Shown piece by piece: positions 16,577-23,898 of a stretch of DNA of 64,000 nt. Under the pieces are notes generated by a model that saw only the letters and a list, made by a program, of their open reading frames with translations, did no database searches and was not told the DNA's origin. The stretch covers positions 1-64,000 of the forward strand of contig JASJDZ010000009.1 of assembly GCA_030065575.1 (NCBI GenBank), given 5' to 3'. The position numbers were made by a program, and so were the translations under genes. Every line of letters begins with the position of its first letter. Position 1 is the stretch's first letter. This stretch comes from Acidimicrobiia bacterium. GTDB taxonomy: Bacteria > Actinomycetota > Acidimicrobiia > Spongiisociales > UBA5794.

Positions 16577-17209
16577 CTACGAGTCGTCGCCGAGGATTCT
16601 CTGCTTCATCGCCTGGAACTCCTCCTCGGACAGGACCCCTTCGTCGCGGAGCCGCGCCGCCCGCTCCAGCTGTTCCGTTGGATCGCGGGTGATATCGGCA
16701 GCGATTGCGGATTCCTCCGCTGCGGTCTTGCGCGACTGTTCTTCCCGCGTGCGATAGAGCAACGATTGGAACCGCTCCGGGTTGGGGATATTGGTGAACT
16801 CGCTCTGGCCGCTCTCCCCTGCCGACTCGATGAGTAGATCACCCGACTTCAGGACTCGTTCGATGATGCTCTGGTTGAACAGGACGTTGTTGATGTTCTG
16901 CAGCGGCAGCTCGATCCCACTGCGCGCGATCATTCCGGTGCGGGTGATGAGCCGCTCGGTGGTCAGCACGTAGTAGGTGAACCACCAGTTGATCACCGGC
17001 GAGACGACCAGCGGGATCATGGCGAGAACGACGGCAGCGACGAGAGCGAGCGCAATCCACCCCTCTGCCTCTATCACCTGGAAAATGACCACGACGGCAA
17101 CGATGCCGCCGAGCAGCCACAGCGCCGGGATGGCGAGCATTCTCCAGTGAGGTCGGAATTGACTAACGACTGTCTCATCTTCGGTGAGGATGTTGTCTGG
17201 AAAAGCCAT
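16577..17209 (-). CDS. Membrane protein with bacterial PH domain and SHOCT tail
   Basis: The 210-residue form has two close membrane helices near residues 25-75, then a bacterial pleckstrin-homology domain (YYVLTTERLITRTGMIARSG ... NINNVLFNQSIIERVLKSGD), and a C-terminal SHOCT motif (LRDEGVLSEEEFQAMKQRIL). The track ORF extends to 17587, but its first 126 residues are translated non-coding element A; the ATG at 17209 begins the real protein. It lies just downstream of RNA element A on the same strand, so element A could be its leader. Confidence 0.85.
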   Translation of the reverse strand: MAFPDNILTEDETVVSQFRPHWRMLAIPALWLLGGIVAVVVIFQVIEAEGWIALALVAAVVLAMIPLVVSPVINWWFTYYVLTTERLITRTGMIARSGIELPLQNINNVLFNQSIIERVLKSGDLLIESAGESGQSEFTNIPNPERFQSLLYRTREEQSRKTAAEESAIAADITRDPTEQLERAARLRDEGVLSEEEFQAMKQRILGDDS

Positions 17210-17317
17210 GACCCAATCATACGGCCATTTCGCCCGCGGCTGGCGTTGTGAATCGACCCGAGGTCGAGTCGCAGCCTTCCACCCGGGAGGCCACCCCGTG
17301 CGAGCGGGGTCGGGGCG

Positions 17318-17592
17318 CGGAAAAACCCCGAGAAAGTCTCCGCCGAAGCGTCCACCCTCTCGGGGTTCTCCTTTCCCGGTCGGAGTCTTGCGACTCAACC
17401 GAGATGCCGTCCGGAACCGAGGTTCCAGCCGGACCGATCCTTCTCTGCCCGTGGGGCTGAACCACGAGGGCTCGGCCCCGGACTTCCCTTGCGGGGCGGT
17501 CACCTTGCCTTGCGGCCCGGCGACCCTTCCGGATCCCCGTGACCCCTTGCGGGGCCCCGGCTCCGTCGCTGCGGTCTCCCGCTGCAACGTGT
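17318..17592 (-). ncRNA. Element A: putative structured RNA with GCAA-capped hairpins
   Basis: The predicted transcript runs on the minus strand from about 17592 to a terminator at 17324-17367. Its body has four hairpins capped by the GNRA tetraloop GCAA: CCCC-GCAA-GGGG (17543-17554), GCC-GCAA-GGC (17507-17516), CCC-GCAA-GGG (17486-17495) and GAGTC-GCAA-GACTC (17383-17396). A nested stem GTCCGG/CCGGAC encloses GGAACC/GGTTCC (17409-17434). The 3' and promoter ends match element B at 22867-23806. No coding frame is conserved between the two. Boundaries are inferred from the promoter and terminator. Confidence 0.55.
17324..17367 (-). terminator. UUCG-nested terminator of element A
   Basis: On the minus strand AACCCCGAGA pairs perfectly with TCTCGGGGTT (10 bp). 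An inner CGC-TTCG-GCG hairpin sits inside, and TTT continues after the stem. The same design recurs at 22875-22914. Confidence 0.6.
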
Positions 17593-17598
17593 CACGGA

Positions 17599-17673
17599 AA
17601 GGTAGACGAGGCTGATCACTTCGGTCAAGCCGAAATGGTCACTTCATTTCGCGACTTTACTTTTTGTTTCGCG
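17599..17673 (-). promoter_or_regulatory. Promoter of element A with two CGCGAAA repeats
   Basis: The minus strand shows -35 TTGACC (17623-17628), an 18-nt spacer and -10 TACCTT (17599-17604). Two direct repeats of CGCGAAA lie upstream at 17647-17653 and 17667-17673, 20 bp apart and 18 nt from the -35. The same elements occur at identical spacing in element B. Confidence 0.6.
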
Positions 17674-17718
17674 CTTCCCCAGATTGGCTCCCGAACACCG
17701 ATGTGTAGTGTCTCCAGC

Positions 17719-18834
17719 GTGAGAGACACCACCCAGCAACACCGGCCCGTTGCGAAGGAAGACAAGAATCGGTCCCTCGCCAAGCGACTTGCCCAGGGTG
17801 CACTATCCCTCGCCATCGTTGCCGGGATCTTCGTCGGCGTCATGCCCCGGATCGCAGACTACGGCGAGGTGTGGGCGACTATCCGCTCGCTCACCTGGCT
17901 CGAGTCGGTATCGCTTGCAGCGGTTGCCCTGTGGAATCTCGCTACCTACTGGTTTGTCCTCGTCGCCGCGCTCCCCGGATTCCGATTGCGGGAAGCAGCG
18001 GTTGTCAATCAGGCATCGACCGCCGTCTCCAATACTCTGCCCGGCGGTGGAGCCATCGGTGTTGGTGTGACCCTGGCGATGCTTACTTCGTGGGGCTTCC
18101 GCCTGACCGCAATAACCCGTTCGGCAGTGGTTACCGGTATCTGGAACAACTTCGTGAAGCTCGGCATGCCGATCGTCGCCCTCGGGCTACTCGCCATCGA
18201 GCGAGATGTCTCGAGCGCGTGGCTGAGCGCATCCGCTATCGGGCTTCTCGCCCTGGTCGGAGCGATCGTCGTGCTGGCGATGACCTTGCGATCAGATCGC
18301 CTGGCGCGAAGCGTGGGCACCTCGCTGGGCAGGATCGTCTCGCGCCTGCGATCGTTCATTCGCAAAGAGCCGGTCGGCGACTGGGGCGAGCGGGCCGCGG
18401 CGTTTCGTCGGGATACGATCGGTCTACTCCAGCACCGTTGGCTGCAACTGACGCTGGCCACCGTGCTCAGCCATCTCTCACTGTATGCCGTCCTGCTGAT
18501 CACCCTGCGCCATGTCGGGGTCAGTCAAGAGGAACTGAGTTGGATTCAGGTGCTGGCGGCGTTCGCATTTGTGCGACTGATCTCTGCTCTGCCCATCACC
18601 CCCGGAGGTGTTGGAGTTGTTGAGCTCGGGTACGCAGCGGCGCTGACCATTGGCCTGGACGAGATCACAAAGGCACAGGTGGTCGCCGCCATCCTGGTCT
18701 TCCGGGTCATCACGTATGCACTACCCGTCCCGCTCGGCGCCGCGTCCTATGTGATTTGGCGACGCAATCGCTCGTGGCGAATAAGCGAAGAGGACCGCGA
18801 CCAGCTGGCCGGTGATGCGCATAGCGTTACGTAG
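17719..18834 (+). CDS. YbhN/UPF0104-type flippase-like membrane protein
   Basis: The 371-residue integral membrane protein belongs to the lysylphosphatidylglycerol-synthase transmembrane / YbhN family, with about eight helices. The conserved segments NQASTAVSNTLPGGGAIGVG and ALPITPGGVGVVELGY are typical. Members move lipids or lipid-linked substrates across the membrane. The synthase domain is absent. I start at GTG 17719 (alternative ATG at 17701); the track start at 17539 would include element A. It is convergent with, and overlaps by eight bases, the PAP2 gene, and probably works with that cluster. Confidence 0.82.
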   Translation: MRDTTQQHRPVAKEDKNRSLAKRLAQGALSLAIVAGIFVGVMPRIADYGEVWATIRSLTWLESVSLAAVALWNLATYWFVLVAALPGFRLREAAVVNQASTAVSNTLPGGGAIGVGVTLAMLTSWGFRLTAITRSAVVTGIWNNFVKLGMPIVALGLLAIERDVSSAWLSASAIGLLALVGAIVVLAMTLRSDRLARSVGTSLGRIVSRLRSFIRKEPVGDWGERAAAFRRDTIGLLQHRWLQLTLATVLSHLSLYAVLLITLRHVGVSQEELSWIQVLAAFAFVRLISALPITPGGVGVVELGYAAALTIGLDEITKAQVVAAILVFRVITYALPVPLGAASYVIWRRNRSWRISEEDRDQLAGDAHSVT

Positions 18835-19519
18835 CGTTGCGCGAACGGAACCATCGTTGGACCAACGCCGCACCTCCGATGGAACACGCCGCACCGAGCG
18901 CTACGCCGGCGAGGACGTCCGTCAACCAGTGGGCGCCCAGGTAGATACGCGATCCGGCCATCAGAAACACGAATACCGCGGCACCCATTTCCAGATTGCG
19001 CCGTGCCGGGCCGCGGGGAACGAGCACGATCACCAGAGACAGGGCAACTACCGCCCCCGCTACGGCGTGCCCGGAGGGGAAGGAGCCCGTGATCTCGGTT
19101 ACGAGAGCCTCGGGCGGACGCTCCCGTCCGTACGCAGCCTTGAGTGACCCGATGAGCGGCTCGGAGAGCAAGATTGGCACGAGCCAGGCAGCGAGGGCGA
19201 CCCACCGCTTCTTGACAATCAGCACGGCGGTCACGACGACCCGCAGTGGCCAGATGAAGATGGCACTACCCAGGAACGCCAGCAGGTAGGACAAGGCGGT
19301 GAGGGGTCCCCACTTGATCGGATACACCAGATCGAAGAACCAGCGATCGAACGACTCGATCGCGTCGCGGACCGGACCAATGGCCATCGCGGCGAAGAGA
19401 CAGCCGGCAATCACCCAAGCGGCTACCGCCAGACGCTCGGCCCACACGTGATCATCCAGGATGAGGTGATCGATGCCGTGGTGGGGCTCCCGGCGCTCCT
19501 GCCCGTCCATCGCTCTCAC
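18827..19519 (-). CDS. PAP2-family membrane phosphatase
   Basis: The 230-residue protein has about six membrane segments and all three PAP2 catalytic motifs: KAAYGRERP, FPSGHA, and SRIYLGAHWLTD. It likely dephosphorylates a lipid phosphate such as phosphatidate or undecaprenyl pyrophosphate on the outer face of the membrane. The GTG start overlaps the lipoprotein stop (GTGA). It forms an operon with the lipoprotein and the PAP2-kinase upstream. Confidence 0.88.
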   Translation of the reverse strand: MRAMDGQERREPHHGIDHLILDDHVWAERLAVAAWVIAGCLFAAMAIGPVRDAIESFDRWFFDLVYPIKWGPLTALSYLLAFLGSAIFIWPLRVVVTAVLIVKKRWVALAAWLVPILLSEPLIGSLKAAYGRERPPEALVTEITGSFPSGHAVAGAVVALSLVIVLVPRGPARRNLEMGAAVFVFLMAGSRIYLGAHWLTDVLAGVALGAACSIGGAALVQRWFRSRNAT

Positions 19520-20367
19520 CGTTCTACTGGTTCGAAGCCGGCGTCGCGAGCTGCGTCGATCAAATCCGAGTTGCGGTAGAGCCCTATGGCGGCATCGGCC
19601 TGCCGTGCGATCGACACCGCGAGTTTCCCCTCGGTGTCGAAGTCATAGGTGATGCAACCGCCATCGAATACGAGGTACCAGTTGCCCCGATATTGGATGT
19701 CCTCGACCATATCCTCCATCTCGTCGAGAGCGTCATCGAGCTCTATCCCGCGGATCCACTCGCCGCCGGCTGTTGGCCTCATCGCCAGCGTTCCCTCGTC
19801 GACGTCGATATCTCCGATTATCCAGACGAAGTCACTCACCGCGGCGGCTTCGCCAACACGTTCCGTCGCAGATCTCGCTGCTTCGACATCCACGATGACG
19901 ACGAGGGGCCGGTCCTCGAGGTAGGAACCGTTGAGCTGGGAGGCAAGCCCGAGGGCATGGGCGAGCGGCCTCTCCCCGTCCGGAACGATGGTGAGCCGCA
20001 CTTCCTCCTCGACGACAACGACGTCCTCGTAACGGGTGACGTCCTCTTGCCCGCTGCGAACCTCCTTTGCGTCACCTATGTCGCAGGTGGCGGTGAGGCG
20101 GACATCGAGAAAAGTGTCGGTGCCCCGCTCGAATTCGAGACGGACCAAGCCGCTCCTTGCGGAGAACTCGACCTCATCCCAATCCAACTCCAACGAGTTC
20201 AGGCAGGGTGCGTATGCCGCCTCCGGCAGTGCCTGCACCGATAGGACGTTGGCTGCATTGGGGCTACTGGGCGGCGCTCCGCAAGCAGGCAGACCCGTGC
20301 CGAGCCTGCCACAGGCTGAAGCGACGACGGCAACCGCGACGACCAGGAGAAGCCTGCGCAGAGTCAC
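19516..20367 (-). CDS. Secreted lipoprotein of unknown function in PAP2 operon
   Basis: The 283-residue form starts at GTG 20367 inside the upstream stop (GTGA). It has a short basic start, a hydrophobic stretch and the lipobox ASAC at about residues 18-21, so it should be lipid-anchored outside the membrane. The mature part contains an acidic beta-rich region and no motif I recognise. It is placed between the two PAP2 proteins, which suggests a structural or regulatory role in that module. The track ORF to 20466 would bury the signal peptide. Confidence 0.7.
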   Translation of the reverse strand: MTLRRLLLVVAVAVVASACGRLGTGLPACGAPPSSPNAANVLSVQALPEAAYAPCLNSLELDWDEVEFSARSGLVRLEFERGTDTFLDVRLTATCDIGDAKEVRSGQEDVTRYEDVVVVEEEVRLTIVPDGERPLAHALGLASQLNGSYLEDRPLVVIVDVEAARSATERVGEAAAVSDFVWIIGDIDVDEGTLAMRPTAGGEWIRGIELDDALDEMEDMVEDIQYRGNWYLVFDGGCITYDFDTEGKLAVSIARQADAAIGLYRNSDLIDAARDAGFEPVER

Positions 20368-22109
20368 AACATACCTCCGCCGGAGACTTCGGAGACCAGC
20401 GTGCTCAGCACGATCATGAGGGCAAACGCAGCAACGAGCGCCAATGCGATTCGCCGTGTGCTCCACCGCTGGATGCTGATGGGCTCGGCGTGCGGAGCCA
20501 TACGCCGGAACTCGGCGACAATATCCACGCCGTGGCTACGGCGGAATGCCGCCAAGGAGCTCCTCGATTGTGACGGCAGCGTGACGCTGCGAGTTGCGGC
20601 AAAGGCCTCCGCAATATCGTGAGGGTCGAACTGCAGCAATGCCCGCTCGTACACGACTTCTGGGGTGCTCCGTAGCGCAAGGATCACCATCATGTTGGCC
20701 AAATCAACGGCCTGGCGCCACGGACTGGGGCGCACGGTGCCAAAGGCGACGTCGATCAGGACCACACGGTCGTTCCTGATCATCACATTCGCCGGCTTGA
20801 TGTCCCGGTGGGCGAGACCGGCGTCCCAGAGCTGACGGATCACGCCCAGAGCATCGTCGATGATGGCGATGTCAACATCTGCGTCGGTCAGTTCCTTAGA
20901 GCCAAACAGGAACTGGCTGACCATCAGGTACTCCCGCTCCGGCGTGATCTCCACCACACCGAAGGGCTCAGCCGACGGTATCCCGGAATCGCGCATCACG
21001 CGCTGGATGTAGTCCTCGTATTCGACGAGACGTCGCACCGACGTGAACCTCAGTTCGTCCTCGAGGGCTCCGTACAGGATGGTGCGCCCGAGTTTGTACC
21101 AGCGGTCGGAGCGGAGATGGGTTTGGCTGTATAGCTTGGCGAAGAGGTAGTCCTCAGGGTGGGAGTCATCTGGAGCGAGCTCCAGCCGAAGCGGCGTGGA
21201 TCCTCCCGACCCTTCCTGCCCGAATGGCGCCACCTCGACGACCTCGATACCTAGCTGGTCTCGAACGGCTTGAATAATTGCTTCGCCACGTCGCCCGCTG
21301 ACGTCGAGATGGGCGCTGACACCGCGCTTCCAGGTGATGGGAAAGGACGCCTCCGGCGCAAAGAGACGGAACGTCAGGACTGCCACCGCCGGGGCGAAGA
21401 GCAGAGCAACCCACGCATCGCTGGGATGATCGAGGCCCAGGTACATACGGGACAGCGCAACGGCAACCATCACCACTCCGCTACCAAACAGAAAGCGACG
21501 GCGATTGGTTCCGTATGGGATCAACGCGTAGCCCATCGCGGCCAGGGTCACCGCAAGGCCGCCCACCGGGCGGGAGGGATGAGACGCCCCCTCCCAATCA
21601 GCCAGGATCGGCACCAGGGGACGGTGCCGACCGATCATGTCTTGCAGGACGTCGCCCGTGAACTCGACTATGACTACCGCAATCAGCACGGCAAAGAGAT
21701 GACGCCAGCGCTTAACAAGGGCAAGAGCCACGAGGGTTCCCAAGCGCAGAATGCGGATGATCCACTCGGCGGAAAGGACATTGAGCAGCTTCGCCGTCGA
21801 GGTGAGGGACTCGTTGCGAAGCTCAACCAGCCAATCGAGCAGCCTGTAGTCCTGCTCGGTCCACCACTGCGAGGCGCTGGGGGAAACGAACAGCCACATC
21901 CAGACAAGCAGGACCGACAGCGAAAACATCAACCAGAGCTGCCCTGCTCCGCGCAAGTCGCGGGGCAGAGGTGCCGCCTCCCCCGACGGCCGACGCCGCC
22001 GACCGGCAATCGTGATGCCGACGATCTTGAACTCGCGACGGCCGCCAACGAGGTCCAACTCTCGCCCGACGACCGGCCCGGTGCTCTCTTCGCTGGTGTG
22101 CTGGTCCAT
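20364..22109 (-). CDS. Fusion of degenerate PAP2 membrane domain with a protein-kinase-like domain
   Basis: The 581-residue protein has an N-terminal cytoplasmic tail, six or so membrane segments with a PAP2-like core (residues about 60-250), a cytoplasmic kinase-like domain (about 280-530), and a final membrane helix. In the PAP2 part the usual PSGH reads HPSRPVGG and the first-motif lysine is missing, so phosphatase activity is doubtful. The kinase part keeps AHRDIKPANVMI, but the DFG position is IDVAFG. It resembles lipid-linked or RIO/LPS-type kinases. Its substrate is unknown, and it leads the operon. Confidence 0.75.
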   Translation of the reverse strand: MDQHTSEESTGPVVGRELDLVGGRREFKIVGITIAGRRRRPSGEAAPLPRDLRGAGQLWLMFSLSVLLVWMWLFVSPSASQWWTEQDYRLLDWLVELRNESLTSTAKLLNVLSAEWIIRILRLGTLVALALVKRWRHLFAVLIAVVIVEFTGDVLQDMIGRHRPLVPILADWEGASHPSRPVGGLAVTLAAMGYALIPYGTNRRRFLFGSGVVMVAVALSRMYLGLDHPSDAWVALLFAPAVAVLTFRLFAPEASFPITWKRGVSAHLDVSGRRGEAIIQAVRDQLGIEVVEVAPFGQEGSGGSTPLRLELAPDDSHPEDYLFAKLYSQTHLRSDRWYKLGRTILYGALEDELRFTSVRRLVEYEDYIQRVMRDSGIPSAEPFGVVEITPEREYLMVSQFLFGSKELTDADVDIAIIDDALGVIRQLWDAGLAHRDIKPANVMIRNDRVVLIDVAFGTVRPSPWRQAVDLANMMVILALRSTPEVVYERALLQFDPHDIAEAFAATRSVTLPSQSRSSLAAFRRSHGVDIVAEFRRMAPHAEPISIQRWSTRRIALALVAAFALMIVLSTLVSEVSGGGML

Positions 22110-22222
22110 ATCCGTGCGGGCCGCTCTCTCCTACTTCGCCTCCAGACTCGCCAGCTTAGGCCCCGGGTCCGCTCCCGTGGCAATGCTCCATTGTTGGTTG
22201 CCGGCGCTAGGGTCCTTTGCGC

Positions 22223-22831
22223 ATGAGCCGTCCATTGCTGACCCTCGTTGCGCTCGCCACGATCATCCTCGGAGCCTGCGCAACCACCAGTAGTACGACT
22301 ACAACAACCGAAGATGCGCCGCTGGCTACGGTTGCGCTCACCGACTCCGGGCTCGGGGACGTTCTGTTCGGATTGGATCCCGAGACGGTTGTGGCAAACC
22401 TCACGGCTCGCTTCGGGGCACCCGATCTCGATTCCGGGTGGATTCCTGCGACGCCCAATCTCTTCGGTACGTGCCCTGGGGAGACGATGCGAGCAATTGG
22501 GTGGGGAAGCCTGGTGACCATCTTCGTCGATGACGGCCAGTCAGATCTCGGCGGATGGTTCTACACCTACACGTACGGCTACGACTACGCCGAGAACATC
22601 GGTGGCGTCGATCCGCGTGGTCTGGGCCTGCAAACAGATGACGGTATCGGGCTGGGAACAACGGTTGCCGACCTGCGCTCGGTCTGGGGGGAAGGTCTTG
22701 TGATCGACGGTGACGAGGATATCGACTTCTGGACCTTCACTGCCGGGCCATTCGGCTTCAAGGGCCTGCTGTCCGGACCTGGTGACGATGAGCTCGTGAC
22801 TCTGCTCGAGCCGGTCGAAAGCTGCTCCTAG
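22223..22831 (+). CDS. Secreted lipoprotein, function unknown
   Basis: The 202-residue protein starts MSRPLLTLVALATIILGAC, a clear signal peptide with lipobox LGAC. A Ser/Thr linker of about ten residues follows. The mature domain is glycine- and aspartate-rich with an aromatic patch (GGWFYTYTYGYDY). I recognise no family. The ATG at 22223 is preferred over TTG 22217. It is divergent from the PAP2-kinase gene and convergent with RNA element B. Confidence 0.7.
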   Translation: MSRPLLTLVALATIILGACATTSSTTTTTEDAPLATVALTDSGLGDVLFGLDPETVVANLTARFGAPDLDSGWIPATPNLFGTCPGETMRAIGWGSLVTIFVDDGQSDLGGWFYTYTYGYDYAENIGGVDPRGLGLQTDDGIGLGTTVADLRSVWGEGLVIDGDEDIDFWTFTAGPFGFKGLLSGPGDDELVTLLEPVESCS

Positions 22832-22866
22832 CGCGCCCGAGGAGGCGCCGCCGGGGGCCGCAGGCA

Positions 22867-23725
22867 AAAGGAAACCCCGAGGGAGTTTCTGCCGAAGCTT
22901 CCACCCTCTCGGGGATCCTTGCTTCTGGTCGAGCACCTCCCCGAGGGGCGGGCTCTTCCAGCCGCTGTTGCAGATGGCGTTAGCCAACTGCTGGCTCGTC
23001 CGGATGCCCGGGGTGTTATCCCCGCACGACCGGTCGTGCCTTCTCCTTGGCGAGTGCCGAGGCCCCCGCCTTGGGGAAACCCGTGGGACCATTGTCTCCG
23101 ATGGCTTGCCGCTCGAACCCCGGCCCAAAGGGCCTTGATCCGGCAGCCTTCTCGGTGTCCGGCCCCGACCGTTTCCAGCCGATACCTTCTGCCCGAGGAA
23201 ACCCTCAGATCCGCCGATCTCACCGGCGGACGGGACCGAAGCCCCATCCGTCTCCGCTGCGTGCCGGCCACCTGTCCGGAGCGGGCCGTGACCCGCGCCT
23301 TCCCGGCGGTCTGCCTCGCTTGGAGACTCCGGTTGGTCCGAAGACCACCCGGTCCGATCGGCCCGGAGGCCGCTCGGTTGACCGGCCCGAGGGCCAGTCG
23401 ATGCGGAGGGCGAACCCTCCGGCGGAGGGCGAACCCTCCCCGGCCGAGCCCGGAGGCTCTTCCGGTGTCGAGACCGAAATCCCAGTCGAGACCGAAATCT
23501 CGGCTGAAGCTCAGCCTCGGGCGCAGAACCGTCGTCCTGCCGGTCAGAAGAGCCGAAACTCCCCAGACCGTCTGCGTCCGTTGGGGCCGAAACCCCTCGG
23601 GTCGCTGCGGGGTCGTGATCCCGCTGCGGAATGTATCCATCCCGATGATCCCGGTGCCGGTGCGGTCCAGTTTCCCGGGTCCGCCCCTTCCGAGACCGGC
23701 TCCTCCATGGTTGGAGCCCTCGAGG
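22867..23725 (-). ncRNA. Element B: putative ~860-nt structured RNA with UUCG-type hairpins
   Basis: On the minus strand this reads as a chain of stem-loops capped by UUCG or related tetraloops. Examples are GGGGU-UUCG-GCCCC (23583-23596), GAGU-UUCG-GCUC (23550-23561), two GAGAU/GGGAU-UUCG-GUCUC (23470-23501), two GGAGGG-UUCG-CCCUCC (23405-23439), GGCC-UCCG-GGCC (23360-23371), UGGUC-UUCG-GACCA (23334-23347) and GGGGC-UUCG-GUCCC (23232-23245). Other stems lie at 23211-23229, 23281-23296 and 23502-23516. The ends match element A. Transcription is inferred from the promoter and terminator. Confidence 0.55.
22875..22914 (-). terminator. UUCG-nested terminator of element B
   Basis: On the minus strand CCCCGAG pairs with CTCGGGG around an inner GC-TTCG-GC hairpin, followed by TTTCCTTTT. 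The sequence is clearly homologous to the element A terminator. It also lies 44 bases past the lipoprotein stop and could serve both strands. Confidence 0.6.
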
Positions 23726-23731
23726 AAGGAA

Positions 23732-23806
23732 AACGTAAGGCACACCGCTAGTGGCCGTCAAGCCAGAAACGTCTTTCGTTTTCGCGTGCTTTGGTTTTGT
23801 TTCGCG
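23732..23806 (-). promoter_or_regulatory. Promoter of element B with two CGCGAAA repeats
   Basis: The minus strand shows -35 TTGACG (23756-23761), an 18-nt spacer and -10 TACGTT (23732-23737). Direct repeats of CGCGAAA lie at 23780-23786 and 23800-23806, with the same 20-bp period and 18-nt offset as in element A. Confidence 0.6.
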
Positions 23807-23807
23807 G

Positions 23808-23888
23808 TTTTCCACAAGCCCGGTCATTCGACCCGAATCTGTGGATAACTACACGCGTGTGGTTTCTGTCACACCGTGGGCGTATAGT
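23808..23888. promoter_or_regulatory. DnaA-box-like sites, palindrome and -10 upstream of the nuclease operon
   Basis: TGTGGATAA at 23840-23848 is an exact reverse DnaA box, and TTTTCCACA at 23808-23816 is an 8/9 match. ACACGCGTGT (23851-23860) is a perfect 10-bp palindrome near the expected -35 region. TATAGT (23883-23888) is a good plus-strand -10, eleven bases before the nuclease ATG. Confidence 0.4.
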
Positions 23889-23898
23889 CGGAGCAACG

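Larger units (their letters stand above)
17210..17718. other. Gene-free 509-bp region containing element A
   Basis: No credible protein gene is present here. Open frames on both strands arise because the DNA is GC-rich and poor in stop codons. From left to right it holds two hairpins near the PH-protein start (17254-17266 and ACCCCG-TGCGAG-CGGGGT at 17293-17310), the minus-strand RNA element A with its terminator and promoter, and the short leader of the YbhN-like gene. Confidence 0.8.
22832..23898. other. Gene-free 1,067-bp region containing element B
   Basis: Long ORFs exist on both strands, but none shows a ribosome site, a recognisable domain or coding-like substitution against element A. 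The region holds the terminator and body of RNA element B on the minus strand and a 16-bp palindrome GCACGACC/GGTCGTGC (23024-23039). It also holds element B's promoter, two DnaA-box-like sites, and the plus-strand promoter of the nuclease operon. Confidence 0.8.

Noticed and set aside
17210-17587. N-terminal extension of the PH-domain ORF (to 17587) and plus ORF 17184-17615
   Set aside because: The extension is a translation of the hairpin-rich element A. The PH protein has a natural start at 17209.
17318-17592. Element A as RNase P RNA or tmRNA
   Set aside because: The RNase P core (GAGGAAAGTCCGGGC, ACAGAAA) and the tmRNA tag and acceptor ends are absent, although the size would fit.
22541-23848. 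Long ORFs on both strands (e.g. 22541-23827 minus, 22828-23745 minus, 22919-23848 plus, 23047-23751 plus)
   Set aside because: All arise from stop-poor GC-rich sequence. None has a ribosome site, domain or family motif, they overlap each other in several frames, and the parts shared with element A differ without third-position bias.
23840-23848. Chromosomal replication origin near the DnaA boxes
   Set aside because: Only one exact and one near box are present, with no AT-rich unwinding region and no dnaA, dnaN or parAB genes nearby.
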